Source: Paramecium tetraurelia
Taxonomy: Eukaryota; Ciliophora; Oligohymenophorea; Peniculida; Parameciidae
Assembly: GCF_000165425.1 (NCBI RefSeq)
Contig: NW_001799510.1
Location: 281,459-345,458, forward strand
Reading direction: 5' to 3'
DNA length: 64,000 bases
Shown: piece after piece, positions 1 to 13,017 of the stretch
How positions within the stretch are numbered: the first letter of the stretch is position 1
Layout of the letters: the number at the start of each line of letters is the position of its first letter
Program-made: the position numbers and the translations under genes
The notes under the pieces: model-generated
Told to the model about the DNA's origin: nothing
The model's input: only the letters and a program-made list of their open reading frames with translations
Databases searched by the model: none

Positions 1-1653
1 CTTGAGATTCATTTTTTAAAATTTCTAATTCATTTTACAATATCTTAATTCTTTCTTTTAATTCTGCTAAATCTTGAGAACTATTCTGGATCATATTCAC
101 ATATTTATTTCTTGCCTATTTGACTTCTTCATATAATGATTTATAATTATGTTCTTTTGCTTCTGTTTCTTATGCTTTTTTTTAAAGATCCATTATTAAT
201 AGTTCTTTAATTTTTAGTTCTTCTCTTGTTTCTCTTACTTCAGCTAATGCACTTGAGGCTTTTCTAGCCATACTCTCTCTAGTTGCTGTCAAGGCTTTTA
301 CTCTCTTTAACCCTTCAGCCTCAAAGTTTTGTAATTCAATCATTTATTTTTCAAATTTCTTAATTTCAGTATCGACTTTGGTTTATTCCTATATTTTTTC
401 TTCTGCTTTGTCTTTTACTTTTCTTACTCTTCCTTCTAACATAGTGTATTCTTCTGCAATATTCTCTCCAATTTCATTTTGTTTTTCAATTTCATACTTT
501 AAATTGACTATTTCTTTTTTAATATTTTCTAATATCATCTTTTATTCATGTAGAGTATCATTAATTTACTGCATTTATGTTTATTATTTCTTTAATTCCT
601 TTTTATCTAGATCGATTGCCTTTTTTAAGGAACTGACTGTATCTCTATGTCTTCTAATTTCTAACTAACAATTTCTAATTTCAATATCATTAGCCACTTT
701 TTAACTACTCAAATCACTAATTTCTTCTTTAAGTTTTGCTGAAAGATCATTTTAAATGGCTTGATCTCTCTAATTAGTTTCTGTAGCTTTTTTTTCTTCA
801 TCTATTTAGGCTTCATATTCTAATAATTTAGTTTGTAACTTTTTGAATTCCATATTTAAATCATCAATCTATTTATTTTTTTTACCTATATCATCCTTGT
901 ATCCTTATAGATCCTTCAACATTATTTTATTAGCACTTTTCAACATTTCAGCATTCTTACTAAAACGATTTGGATCATCCTTTATTTTAATATATTCATC
1001 ATTCAATTTACTAATTTTGTTGAGTTTCTCATCGTTTTCAATCTTCAATTACTCGATCTTTTCTGTTTTCTCATCTATACTTTTTTATTCACTCTCAATT
1101 TTCTATTTATACTCTAATAATAAATCCCTCTCTCTTTCTATCTCAGCATCTTTTTAGAGCATCTCAGGCAATGCCTTACTCTTAGCCAATTTTTCTTATT
1201 CAGATATTCTAGTTAATATTATGGATTTCTCATGTTCTACTTCTTCGCATTAAAATTATTTGGCATCAATCAATTATTCCATCATTTCATATTCTGCCTC
1301 TGTCTTTTTTAAACTCGCATTTAAATTCTATGCCTTCTCCTGTGCATTAGCCTAAGAAATGTATTTTCAAACTTAATACTTGATCATTTACAGCAGTTTC
1401 GAGATTTTATTTCTCAGTTGCGAGTTGAGTTTTGAGTTTTTTTGATTTTTCCCACAAAAAGTGATGATTCTTAAAGGTTTAGACAACAGTGTCGTGGAGT
1501 TTATGAAACTTTTACTTATATGAATCACATTGCTCTTAATTGATTTTTCCTTGTCTATGATATATGGTGGGAATTAAACTTAAAAAGATCAGTAAGCATA
1601 CTAAGGGCAACATTACTCTACAAATCCCTTATTTCATCAGGTACTTCTGCCAT
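1..1653 (-). CDS. CCDC146-like coiled-coil protein, C-terminus off the left edge
   Basis: Reads from ATG at 1651-1653 leftward to the window edge, so the C-terminus is missing. Two predicted introns, 1555-1579 (25 nt) and 1352-1379 (28 nt), are needed to keep the frame. The N-terminus (MAEVPDEIRD, then a stretch with FKQGKINQEQCDSYKQKF) resembles the start of the CCDC146 family, centriole and axoneme-associated coiled-coil proteins, where a short helix-turn precedes long coiled coil. The rest is rich in E, K, L and Q with heptad-like spacing. Assignment rests on that N-terminal similarity and the coiled-coil architecture; other ciliary coiled-coil families (CFAP58-like) are possible. Its start codon is only 34 nt from that of the next gene on the other strand. 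Confidence 0.6.
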
Positions 1654-1687
1654 TATTAACTTAAAATAAATAATAAATTTATATATA

Positions 1688-2242
1688 ATGAAAGCATCAA
1701 AATACTAAGTTGAGAATAGAGACTATAACATCATCACCTGTGTGGATTTCAATAGACAACCATAGTCATTACCTCCTTTGAGGAAATTGGGTTAATAGTA
1801 GGATCACCCTTTTCCAAGGAAAGCAAAATTCGAGATGGCTCAAGAATAAGTATAAATGCAACAGACAGTATCCTCCAAAGCTAACAATTCTCAATAAGAC
1901 ATCAAATAAGTACAACCAGGGTCAATGATGAACGTATCGTCGGTCAAATTTGATTTTATTGCCTTCACTCAAGGAAAACAATAGCCATTTCATGATCTAA
2001 AGTAAGAATTGAAGATCTTGCACAAGAAAAAAGTATTGATATGCATTGATAGCCAAGGGTGGAATGGGGGAAATCGCCGATTTAGGTGGTCTGTGCTACC
2101 CAAATTTCAATAGGGAATATTAAGATAAATTCAAGGAAAATTAAACGATATTTAGAAAACAAAAGGGAGATTATCCTGCCGTCACAGATCCTAAATTCTC
2201 GTATGGTCCTTTTATGAAACCTTTTAAAAAGTTCAAGTTTTG
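1688..2242 (+). CDS. Unknown protein, about 176 residues
   Basis: ATG at 1688 opens MKASKYQVENRD; the frame ends at TGA 2240-2242 after a basic, aromatic tail (GPFMKPFKKFKF). A 25-nt intron around 2027-2051, starting GTATTG and ending AAG, restores the frame; a shorter 20-nt TAG acceptor inside it would not. The middle is Gln-rich and the second half contains an acidic and aromatic patch (GEIADLGGLCYPNF). No family recognised. It is transcribed away from the CCDC146-like gene with 34 nt between start codons. Confidence 0.6.
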
Positions 2243-2278
2243 ATATTTCCTTATATTATTTTTAATATTAATAATTAA

Positions 2279-4746
2279 ATGGAAACCTAAATTTTGAGAT
2301 AATTTTTAAGTTCAAATGAGACTTACTCAAAAACAGAAGAAATCAAACTCAAAATCTTGTATTCTGATATGTGACATTTTCATCTTAAATTATAGTTAAT
2401 TTATAAAATAGGTTTAACTTTCTATAGTAACAATTATCAAAGATCCATTTGAAAGTCCGAACACAAAGCTGATGGCTCTCAAAGTATAACTCCCTCAAAA
2501 ATTAGCTTAATAAAGAGCTTGTAGAAACTTTCAATAGCAGTTACATTTACACACTCCAAAAAACATTATTGCCTCTACTCGAAGAAATAGCTAAATATAA
2601 ATACACTTCAGATGATCCAGATCGAGGAGTCACCTATTTTTTAAATGGGGAAAATCCTAACTCAGGTACCCATTCTAAACTAATTAATGTTAGATAATAG
2701 AGATTTACAAAATACTGGAGAATAATTTGTTCGAGTGGTACTGGAATGTATAAGAGTTTGGAGTAGATGGTTTCCTCTAGACTATCAATCGTACTACTTA
2801 AGTTCTTTTAAGATAACCTATGAAAAGTTAGTAAAGTTGGGGGTTAAATTTCCTAAGATCATTTATTTTGATAGCATAGAATAAAATATACCTCATCAAT
2901 TAATACCTTTATCCATGATTATTTAACTAAGAGAACTACTCAAAAACTAACTTAATCTTTCAACTAAATAAATTAGAAACTATCTAGCCATGAATCCTGC
3001 TCACTTTTTTTATTAACACAAATATCATACTTTTGGAGATTTTTTTCATTAAATTAAAAACAAAAATCCCATCTAAAGGAAAAAGGTCCTTAGAAAGGCT
3101 ACTTTCCTATTGGAAAAAGAATTTGAAAATCTAGAGACTTTGAAAAAGGATTCCTCATATAATCCTATCTCTTAAGAGACTCTGCAGATTGAAAATCTTT
3201 GTTTGCAGAATTTATATAATGCTTTTTCAATTAAAGTGCCAGATCTATAAGCTCAAGTGATTTAATTATAGAATAAAGTGGCTAGTTTAGAAAAATAACT
3301 CTTAGATAGAGAATAAAAAATAAATTAACTTTAAAATGAATTATAAAAATTGTAAAAACAGTTTTCCACCAACATTAATTAATTTCTAACTTCCAACAAT
3401 TTAACAAACAGCGAATTATTTGAAACAGATGTAAATTAATTCTTATAATTAGGTAACAAAATTAAAATTACATTATGGAATTTATGATCAAAGTTATGAA
3501 ATAGAGAAGTTAAAGACACACCTATATAAGTCTGAATTTAAAATAGAAGAATTAACTGAAGAATTAGATCAAACTATCAGAAAGAAGAATTAGCTATTTG
3601 ATGAAAACAAAGCTCTAAGCTAAACAGTATTAGTTTTAGAAAGAAGACTTTTATAGAATAATAAGCAACCTTTAAAATCCTTATCAACTCAACAATGTCT
3701 AAGTGAATATCGGCAAAATACCATGACTAATATAAGCTAACCAAGTACAATTGTGTAAAAAAAATAAAAAAGCTCAGAATTTTAAAACTCCTTATTTTTA
3801 TCTTTAAGACAACAAATTCTAGGATAATAATTGTATATTAAGACATTATAAAGCCAATTAATTAAGTTTGATAAATTTTTATTGCAATCTGGTCACACTA
3901 ATTCTATACTCTCTTATCATACTGCATCTACCTAATACAAAGGTATATTCTAAATCTAAAATTTAAGTCCCTATGTTCTCTCCATTATCTGTTTCTTAAC
4001 CTAAATCAAGAGGATCAAAGGAAATAGCTTCTCCCTTTGTAGATTATGATGGCAAGATATTTGCCATAATTCCTGATGCCTTTACTGTCAAATTTAGGTA
4101 ATCATGTTTGCTTAAAAAAACAATTTTGCACTCTGATGAAAATCTTTAAATTGGATTGCAAACCAGTTTATAATCCAATAATTAGCTATTAATTAATTTA
4201 GTCTTTCACAACAGAACCTAAGAGTTGTTACACAATTTATGTGTTTCCTATTAGAAATCTTAGAATCTATCCTATTAGATTTATCCTCTTAATATTCAAT
4301 AATCCATGAAAGGAAATGATTAAGTATCCTAAAAAATATTTATTTCGTTTGAATAACTTCCTTATTAATTGTTAGAATTTTCAATAAAGTATACGAAATA
4401 ACAATAAGAGCATAACCTCAAGGCTTGTCTTCCATGTACAATCAATAAGTTTTTCACATTTTTAGATGTTCCATAAGAGACTCCAAAATCTTATTTTTAT
4501 AATAGTAAAATCTTTCAAACAAGCTTTTAAAATCAAATTGGGTAATTGCTTCCTGAATTTTAAATTAATTAAGTTAACGAATAATTTGTTGAAGCTTTAG
4601 CAAGGATTCAAATCGAAAAATCTGTATTTTTAATTTCAATCTCCTCTAAGAATAATCAGATGTAAATTAAGTTGAATGGAAATTATTAAGATAAGTTAGT
4701 GGAATGCATAGTGTCAACCTATTAAGGGTTATTTATGAAACGATGA
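2279..4746 (+). CDS. VHS-like plus adaptin-appendage-like trafficking protein
   Basis: Runs from ATG 2279-2281 to TGA 4744-4746 through several predicted introns of about 22-36 nt. In order I see a helical domain over roughly residues 20-170 (motifs LVETFNSSYIYTLQK, VWSRWFPLD, YEKLVKLGVKFP) that resembles VHS/ENTH domains of GGA and TOM1 proteins; a Gln/Asn-rich coiled coil; and a C-terminal region (FVDYDGKIFAIIPDAF, then ENLQIGLQTSL and VFHNRTQELLHNL) that resembles the beta-sandwich of alpha- or gamma-adaptin appendages. That order (VHS, linker, ear) is that of GGA clathrin adaptors, which sort cargo at the Golgi and endosomes. This is inference from patterns; intron positions between 3440 and 3500 and near 4240-4330 are uncertain. 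Confidence 0.5.
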
Positions 4747-4791
4747 AATAAATTGAATATAATTATTAAAATTAGAGAATATAATTATTAA

Positions 4792-5087
4792 ATGCAAGAG
4801 CTCTAGATAGGACTAGTCTTATTTGTTTCATGTTTATCTTTTTTCCTTCTAGGTTATTAATGGGCAATATCAAATTAGAAATCATATTATGATAGTGTAT
4901 TATTTTCAATATCGTTTTTAGCTTGGATCTGAAGATGATGAATGTAAAGTATAAGTTATTTTCTTTAGAAAAACTTGAATAATAATTGAATGAATATAAG
5001 ATAAAAGAAGAATAATACGTCAAATAAATATAAGATCTAAAAAAATAATTGGGGACGGCAACTAATAGTAAGAATACAGACATTTGA
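4792..5087 (+). CDS. Small coiled-coil protein, about 80 residues
   Basis: ATG at 4792 begins MQELQIGLVLFV; two predicted introns (28 nt ending at the TAG near 4854, and 25 nt ending near 4921) connect it to a clear coiled-coil C-terminus (LEKLEQQLNEYKIKEEQYVK) and TGA 5085-5087. Without the introns the frame stops early. It starts 45 nt after the previous stop on the same strand. No family recognised; it could be a small adaptor or ciliary protein. Confidence 0.5.
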
Positions 5088-5271
5088 TTTCTTAATAAAT
5101 TAATTGTGAGACATGTGTAGAATAAATTTATAATAATAATATCATCATTTTGTATTCTAAAATAAATACGATTCTTTCTAACATATATATAAGATCCTTT
5201 TTCCTTTGCTAGGATATATTTGGTAATGAAATAAATTACATTAATAATTATAAATATATATATGGCACAAG

Positions 5272-5912
5272 AAACTAATTATGGTGACGTAAATATGATT
5301 TATAATCTTAGATTATACTTTTATGTGGAGATTTGCACGTAGGGACAAGAATGTAGAAGATTCACGAAAAAATTGTTGCTGCTTTAGGAGTAAATAAATT
5401 ATAACATGTACTTTGCACAGGGAATGTGGGAAACAAAGAGACTTTTGATTGGTTGAAGTAAATTTCCCCCAATTTTCATTGTGTTAGAGGTTAATATGAT
5501 GATGTATTTATCTTTCTCAATATAAGGAAAACAATGAAATCCATAATGATCAAAAGGTAATTCAAATAGGAATATGGAAAATTTTATTAATTCATGGACA
5601 TTAATTTGTGCCTTGGAATGATGAAGAAACAATTAGTATCTTCTTAAAAGAAAATTCATGTGATATTGCAGTTTTTGGAAACTCTCATTAATCTTTAATA
5701 AGCAAATTTGAAAGAAAATATTTTATAAATCCTGGAACAATGAGTGGGGCTTATGGATCAATTAAATAGTTAAATTCTTATTTATCATTAGAGATGCAGT
5801 TATTTTACCTGAATTTGTTATTCTAGAGTGTTTAGGTGATGAAATGGGAGTTTACAAATATAAGTTAGTCAATGGAGAATTAATAATTGAAAAATGTACA
5901 ATTACAAAATGA
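5272..5912 (+). CDS. VPS29: VPS29, retromer subunit
   Basis: Retromer and retriever subunit with a calcineurin-like phosphoesterase fold that acts as a scaffold rather than an enzyme in endosomal cargo recycling. Three predicted 23-nt introns (5289-5311, 5504-5526, 5769-5791) give about 190 residues, the usual family length. Diagnostic motifs in order: LLCGDLHVGTR, VLCTGNVGNKETFDWL, FHCVRGQYDD, LLIHGHQFVPWND, GNSHQ, FINPGTMSGAYG. The metal-site positions are altered in the usual VPS29 way; the common GHTH motif is replaced by GNSHQ. An acidic-aromatic C-terminus follows (CLGDEMGVYKYKLV). Very confident. Confidence 0.93.
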
Positions 5913-6164
5913 ACGAATATTTATATTTTTAATTATCTATTTGAAGTTATTTTCCATTTGAAATAATTCATACTTATATATATACTATTGAAAATATGGA
6001 TCTGTTTTTTGATTTCTGTATCAGGTTTTAAAATTATTTATCATTTTAACACTATGAAGAAATCTCTAAATAGTAAGAGAATGAGAAATATATAAACTAC
6101 AAAGCTGATATTGGTTCTCCTCAAAAGAATTGCAATACATTAGTTTTATATTATTAATATATTT

Positions 6165-6918
6165 ATGAAACAAAGCGAACAGGTTGTTCTTGCATCCTAA
6201 TAGCCTGGATTGATAGATACGTCAACTAAAAGATTGATATCCAAATCCTCTTCTTAATTTTAATCACCTTCTTTTTAACAACCGGTTGTTACAAGACGCA
6301 TACATAGGAAATTAGTACCAATGGATGGTGGTATAAGATACTTGATAATATTTAGAGGCTGAGGAAACTGTTGTTTAACCTATTCAACCTCCTCCTTAAC
6401 CAATTGTCCATCCTGTTCAATAAATGATTTGGCCAGTTGCAGTTTAATTTAATGAAGATGATGCATTAGCAAAAATTAGAGAAGAAAAAATGTTGGCACT
6501 TCTTGAACGATAGTCTGAAATGCTTACAAATTTACTATAGAAGTATAAAAGATTGGAAGAGGAATAAACAAATAAAATATAAAGGAGAATAAAAGAACTG
6601 GAAAGAGAAAATGAAGAAATTTGGTAAAGGAGAAGATAGAATTATTTGATATACAATGTCTCTTAATCAGTAGATTAAAAATTAAAGGAATTTAATGAAT
6701 TTCAAATGCGCCCATTTTTGGACTAAGGTTAGCCTGTTCTTTTAAAGCCAATTCATTAGGATGATCGACTATTTTTTGACAAGAAAAAGAAGAAACCAAA
6801 GCCTAAGAAAGTAGTTGAAGTTGATGATGGACTGGTTCAAGACCCAGATACAGGAGAATTATGGGATCCAAAAACTGGAGAAGTTGTACAACAATCCCTT
6901 CCTTAATTACCATATTGA
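6165..6918 (+). CDS. Unknown Pro/Gln-rich coiled-coil protein
   Basis: ATG 6165 opens MKQSEQVVLASQQPG; a 25-nt intron (GTATAAG...TTTAG, near 6331-6355) is needed; TGA is 6916-6918, giving about 242 residues. Layout: Ser/Gln/Pro-rich N-terminus with PIQPPPQP, then a charged coiled coil (EEKMLALLERQSEMLTNLLQ, RRIKELERENEEIWQRRRQ), then a Lys-rich patch (FFDKKKKKPKPKK) and an acidic end containing DPDTGELWDPKTGE. The last motif has a repeated D-P-x-T-G-E. No family recognised. An open but unconvincing stretch lies just upstream (ATG 5996). Confidence 0.65.
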
Positions 6919-7684
6919 TTATAATTCATTGTTATTATTTTTAATACTATTTATAACTTCTTATAAGTGTTTAAATTAGATCAATTGAAATATTCCATAC
7001 AATTACAATAATCTAACTGATACAATTCTATATAGACATTGATAACGATTAATTAGGTTCAGGAATTTATTAAAAATCTTATTTAAATAGAATATTAAGA
7101 ACATAAAGTTTATGTATAAGTTAAGATATTAATTTATTAGAAATAGAGACCACTTTAGTTTATGGGTTAACATGTATCTCTGATAAATAATAAATGAGCT
7201 AATGATTATTGAATATCATGATAATCATATATTTAGATAGTAGGTAAATTACTAGTTATTTTAAGTATTTTTATATATATAAAATTATAAAAAAATTAAT
7301 ATTTAGCATTTAAATTAAAATAACAGAAATCCTAATCATACAATTTAATAAATAAATATTTATTAATTATATATATGCCTAATATAACCTCTATTTTTAA
7401 TTATTTATCGATCTGTCTTTGTGACATTCTTTTTCAATGAACTTAGATCTACTGATTTGAAGAAAATAACAAGTATTGTTTTACTAGTTTTTTACTAACT
7501 ATGCAAAATAAAGTTTGTTTGATATTATAAAATTTTGATATGAATAAAACTTAACTTATATAATGTTGAATTGATATATTTTGTTGAATTTTGTCGAATT
7601 ATTTAGCTTTCTCAATATTGTCTTGTTGAGAAATAGATAAAATTATAATTATAAAGTAAATGTAAAGATAGTTATCAAATTTAC
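6919..7684. other. Gene-free stretch between convergent genes
   Basis: About 770 bases, very AT-rich, between the stop codons of two converging genes. A short plus-strand patch near 7033-7100 reads like a worn coding fragment (DIDNDQLGSG in one frame) but has no start, no length and no continuation. Otherwise nothing is seen. Confidence 0.5.
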
Positions 7685-9073
7685 TCAGGAAATAGAGTCA
7701 CTATCTGAAGAGACTTCTGCTATTGTATCATCATATATGTATTTTTCTGTTTCATCAGTAATAACACGCATTTATTTGTTTTTCAAATATTTAGGTTTTC
7801 TTTGCCTAATAGATTTGATATATATTTTAATTTCAGCTACTATTTTCTCAAACTTTTCATTTTCTTCTGATTTATAAATAGTATCAAGTGTTTGCACAAA
7901 CTTTGAATCATGATTGATTATTATATCTAAAAATAAATGATGATTTGAGACTTTTTAAATTTTCCTTTTCATTGGTTGTGATAATCTAATTGGCAGACAT
8001 CTGTTGGACTATCTTAAACACGTCATAGTAAAATTATTATTACAACATTTTATAATAAAAACAATCATTTATATTAAATACTTAATGGTTCAAACTTTTC
8101 AACATTTAGCTCAATAGTATTCACATTACTTAAAGATTGAGCATCGCTAAGTAAATGATAAGTTATATTGTCTTATCATAACTTGATTCTCTTAAAAAGT
8201 GACATTGTAATATAATTCTGATCAAGCAATTCTCCTTAAACTCTTCTGATTGTTATAATCCTACCAATATATTTATCTTTAACCATTCATTAAGTTCTCA
8301 ACTAAAGTTCCTACTTTAATACATGATTTAATAGAAACATTTAAGTTATTATTTCCTCTATAATATTAATTTAAGAAGATATCCTCTTGGTTCTTAGTGT
8401 TCTACCATATAATCATAGATAAGATATGACTCTAGCTTTTACAATAATATGGATTTTGAATAATTCATTAAATAGAATTAAGTCTTATAACTCTGAATAA
8501 TTTGTTTTTTTATGTTGATTTTTCTAAGCATATATATTTCTTTTTCGTGTTTGACTTGGTTTTACAATCATTATTACTCTCATTTTTAGCATCCATATAG
8601 ATATTGAATTATTATTACTTTTACTAATATGAATTATAAATTAAAAATAGTCTCTATATTTACTTGTTAGCTTTCCTTTAAAACCTATTTTCATATATAA
8701 GGCAGTTATTGCATAGAACTTTAATTTTTAGGCAAATTTGTTTTAATTATGAACAACAATCTCTTCTATATTAATAATATATTATTCAGAATAGAAGAAA
8801 ATTTGTTTAAATAAAAACCTATATGATTGATTGTTCTTTAGGTAACCAAGATTCTAAAAAATTAAAATTTAAAATATATACTTTAAGATTATGAACATAA
8901 CGATCCCTTTTAAAATTCATAGATAAAGTTAAAATTGATGAATTATCAATTAGGTTTGTTTCCTCGATATTCAAATTACTAATATAGACTTTTCTAAAGG
9001 TGTTGTAATAAGGATCTGAAAATTTCCATAATAGAATAATAGGTATAAGGATATCGGTAGGGATTTTATTCAC
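7685..9073 (-). CDS. Unknown protein, 5' end uncertain
   Basis: Reads right to left and ends at TGA (complement of 7685-7687) after an acidic Ser-rich tail (TIAEVSSDSDSIS). Convincing coding patches are FSDPYYNTFRKVYISNL, LSMNFKRDRYVHNLKVYI, RNTKNQEDIFLN and SIRQRKPKYLKNKQMR. At least three introns are required; one near 8766-8818 would be 53 nt, long for this genome. The frame at 9073 begins with GTG; the nearest ATG (complement of 9090-9092) is in another frame, so the first exon is unresolved. No family recognised. It may be intact with a misread exon or be partly decayed. Confidence 0.42.
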
Positions 9074-9144
9074 TAAATTATAGCGAATTCATGCTATGTA
9101 ATATATTGAAATAATATTCAATATATATAGATTAAATAAAATAA

Positions 9145-10238
9145 ATGATTGGCAAATAAATCTTTCGTGCATTTTCATCAACCACAGCTCCATATGTGTG
9201 GGTCAATAAGCACACCAAAGTGATATGCTAAGGTATCACTGGTAATTAGGTATACAGTTTATTCTTAAACTAGGGCACATTCTAAACTGAATAAGCATTG
9301 AACTACTTTACAAAAATGGTTGGTGGAGTGTCACCTAAGAGTAATTATCTATCCTATAAACTTAGAGGCTGGAAGTACTCATCTTGGCTTACCTGTTTTC
9401 AAGGATTGCCAAGAAGCCAAATCAGCCACAGGATGTGATGCATCTGTGATCTATGTGCCTCCTCCTACAGCAGCATCAGCCATTATTGAAGCCATTGAGG
9501 CATAAATTGGCTTAGTGGTATCATACTTTATTAAAATGAAAAGGTTGTCATTACTGATGGAATTCCTTAACATGATATGATTAAAGTTAAGCATGCTCTA
9601 AGATCCTAATCAGTTACACGTGTTATCGGAGTATTAAATTCATAAAATCATCTAGCCTAATTGTCCAGGAATTATCAAGCCAAATGAATGTAAAATTGGT
9701 ATCATGCCAGGATACATTCATTAAAATGGAAAGATTGGTATTGTCTCTAGATCTGGTACTCTTACATATGAGGCTGTCGATCAAACTACAAGAGCTGGTT
9801 TGGGACAATCAACAGTCGTTGGTATTGGTGGAGACCCTTTCAATGGAACTAACTTTATTGATGTTTTGGAGAGATTCATGGTTGATCCAGAAACAGAGGG
9901 TATCTAATCACAATATATTCATTAAGGTATTGTTATGATCGGAGAAATCGGTGGAGAGAATGAGGAAATGGCTGCTGATTGGATCAAGAAAAATAATCCT
10001 AAAAATAAACCAGTTGTTGGATTTATTGCTGGTATCACAGCACCACCTGAAAGAAGAATGGGACATGCAGGAGCTATTGTGTCAAGTAAATTTATCATTT
10101 ATTGATTTAATAGAGGGCAAGGGAAGTGCACCTGAAAAGATTAGAGCACTTGAATAAGCAGGTATTAGAGTTGTGAAATCACCTGCTTAAATTGGTAAAA
10201 CTATGTTGGAAGTCATGAAAGAAAAAGGATTAGCATGA
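9145..10238 (+). CDS. SUCLG1: Succinyl-CoA ligase, alpha subunit (mitochondrial)
   Basis: TCA-cycle enzyme subunit that binds CoA and carries the phosphohistidine in converting succinyl-CoA to succinate with nucleotide triphosphate synthesis in the mitochondrial matrix. A Ser/Thr/Arg-bearing N-terminus ([16 protein letters not shown]) is a plausible presequence. Motifs: CQGITGNQGTFHT absent the last residue but with [53 protein letters not shown] replaced by PNCPGII after an intron, [41 protein letters not shown] containing the catalytic His. Six introns predicted: 9250-9273, 9341-9365, 9518-9543, 9631-9655, 9900-9926, 10086-10113. About 310 residues, normal length. Confidence 0.96.
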
Positions 10239-10624
10239 GTTTATCATCTAATTTTTAAGTAATATTTTCATTTATGAATAATTAATTGATTCTCTAAAAT
10301 TTAATTATTCTCACTTTCTGGTTGTTTAGTAAAGTGAAATAAATTAATTATGAATTAGAATATTTATCTAATAGGATTTACAAATAGATTCTTAATTTAA
10401 ATAGGTCAAGTAAGTCTGGTATTTTGAATATTGAATGAGAATTAAAAATATTTAAACATAATTTCAATAACTTAATCAATTTTGGAATTTCTTTCATTAA
10501 TTTCCATTAATAATATTTAACAAATATCTAATCTATTGTGTGAAAAGTTAAAGTTAATTGATTTACAATATGTATTATATTGAATATTAATTAATATCAA
10601 GAGACTTTATATTAAAAAAAGCTT
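10239..10624. other. Gene-free stretch between convergent genes
   Basis: Very AT-rich spacer between the SUCLG1 and kinesin stop codons. One minus-strand frame stays open through it from the kinesin gene, but a 25-nt intron in the kinesin 3' end gives a better C-terminus and makes this extension unnecessary. Nothing else seen. Confidence 0.55.
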
Positions 10625-13017
10625 TCAAATTTAACTCCAGAGATCTTCCACTGATTTTTGTTTTTATTTCAGTTTGGAACTAAATTTTAATGTAGATGGA
10701 TTACCTTTGGACAGGAGATTAATTTTGTTTAGGTTATGGCTTCGTTTACATCAATTTCACTAATTGTCCTGTTGATTTAGCCATTGGATCATTTTATTTA
10801 TTTATCAGTATTATTTTATTTGGGGAGTCACTTGTTGATTTACTAAAAGAGTATTGGCCTTTTATATGACTTCTTGTTGGTTGTAAGCCATCCTTTAGCA
10901 TTTTTTATAATTAATTTAATTCTTTAGCAACATTTCCTAAGCTTTATTCGCTCTATTAAGAAGTTAATTATTCAAAAATTCTATCAACTGATTTTCTAGC
11001 ATTCTCAATTAAAGTGCTTTATTCTGTATTTTATTTTTTCTTCATTTATTCTAATTCATTTTTGCTTTTATCTAATTCAGTTCTTGTTAATTTCAAATCG
11101 AATTAGATTTATTTATTGATTTCAATCTAATTTTTAAGTTCATAAGATATAAGTGCATCAGATTAGACTTATTAATTAGTGTGTAAAGTTTATACAGGTA
11201 TTGATTCCAATTTCTAAATTTATAAATCATTTTAAATATCTACAACCTTTTCTTTGTTAAATTAATTTTGATTTTGCAACACTAGAGGAATTTCAACCTT
11301 ATTATTCAATAGTAAGTCTTCAAATTATTCCAATCTAATTTACTTTGAATGAAGTTGATCCTCATTCTCTTTTTATAGTTTTTCATAAACATCCAATTCT
11401 TCCTATAATTGAAGAATGGTTTCATCCCTATCATTTAACCTATTAGTTAATGCTATCATAATATCTCTTTATTTTAACAATAATTGTTTATACTTATCTG
11501 TTTATGCTTTATCCTCTTCAATTGATTGCCTCTCTTTTTCTAATTCAGTTAATTTTTCTTAGTATTACTATCTTATCAGTCTTTATTATTTCTCTAAGGC
11601 ACTTTGAAATTAAGGAGTTTCTTCTATCTTTTATCCACCTACTAGCATCTGAGAATTCAATGCTGAAATCTTCTCTTCTAATAACTTTCTCAATTCAGTT
11701 TCTTTGAACAAATCTTTCGATCTTTATTCATAAGCAGATTGAGCTTCTTGCTTATCTTCCAAAGCCTTCTGTTTTTCCTTTTCTAATTCATTAACTAGAT
11801 TTTCAAGTGGTTATTTTGATCTCTCCTCTAATTCTGATTTCAATTTCTAAATTTCTAACTAATATTTTCTTAACAAAGCCCCTTGATCTCCATCTTAATT
11901 CACAATTGGAGTATTTTTAATTGTTTTAGCTCTATTTGCAAATTTTAAAGTTGATAAGGACTCTCCAAATGCATCAATTGCTGGTGATATCATGGCCATA
12001 AAGGTAGTTTTGCAATTCCCACCGAGAGAATCTTCTAACAATCTTGTTATTTTTGAATCTCTATAAGGAATATGAGGTTTAGAACCTTTATTTTCGGTTA
12101 AAGCAGCAATGACATTTCCTAAAGCAGACAAAGAATAATTAATTTTTTTAGATTCTTCTAATCTTTGACCTGTTGCTCCTGTTACTCTCACTCTCTCACT
12201 ACCAGCCAAATCTACCAAATTCAATTTACCAACTTTTGCAGATTTTCCTTCTGCTTTCTCTTCTATCTATTCAACAGTAATAATGAAAACAGCATGACTT
12301 CTTGAACTTGTATCATTCATTCTTGTACTTGCTGTTACTCTTTTAGCATTGCCTTTACGCATTAATTAATAAATTTCAGCTGGACCTCTTACTGCCCATT
12401 CCGACAAGTTTTCAACAAAAACTCCTCTTTTTTTATCTTCTCTTATATTCAAAGATGCAGAATCTCTTAGTAAATCACTAATGATTTCATTATATATCTG
12501 TAAATATGATGCTCGGACCATAAAGGTTGTAGATGAATTACTTTTCATTTAAATGTGATTAAATATGTTATGCAAAGATCTTGGTATAATACCTAACTAA
12601 TCTGAATTAGGATTGAAACTAAATCCATGCATTGTGTATGTTTTACCAGTTCCAGTTTGACCGTATGCAATTATAGTTGAATTGTATCCTTACAAAGTTG
12701 AATCTACTGATAACGCTGCTGTGGTATTATATACTTATTCTTAGGTGCTGTCTTAATCATAGACATAATCGAATGTAAATTAATGGAGAGTGTAATTTGA
12801 TGGATTTGAAACATATTATTCTAAATCTTCATCAGGAACAAGTTCTATTGCATGATAATCAAATATGCAAAGTTATAAATTATCTGGAGCAACCTACACT
12901 GTTGAGATGAATTTGCCATCGCGAATTTCTCTAGCCATCGGTGGACGAACTCTTATAACTACTCTTAAGTTTTCATTGTTTGGAGTTTAAACGTTGTTTT
13001 ATTTCATTGTATAAACT
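10625..13017 (-). CDS. Kinesin with N-terminal motor domain
   Basis: Microtubule motor. ATG is the complement of 13015-13017 ([20 protein letters not shown]). Motor landmarks in order: [10 protein letters not shown]-loop [22 protein letters not shown], switch I NDTSSRSH, switch [54 protein letters not shown]. After about residue 360 comes a neck and coiled coil ([18 protein letters not shown]), then a Ser/Gln-rich tail. A predicted 25-nt intron near the 3' end gives the terminus SVEDLWSQI before TGA (complement of 10625-10627). Roughly 780 residues. A plus-end-directed N-kinesin is expected; I cannot fix the subfamily (kinesin-2 and ciliate-specific groups both fit). Confidence 0.94.

Noticed and set aside
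10239-10496. Extended C-terminus of the kinesin
   Set aside because: A 25-nt GT-AG intron near the 3' end leads to a natural terminus at 10625; the extension is low-complexity.
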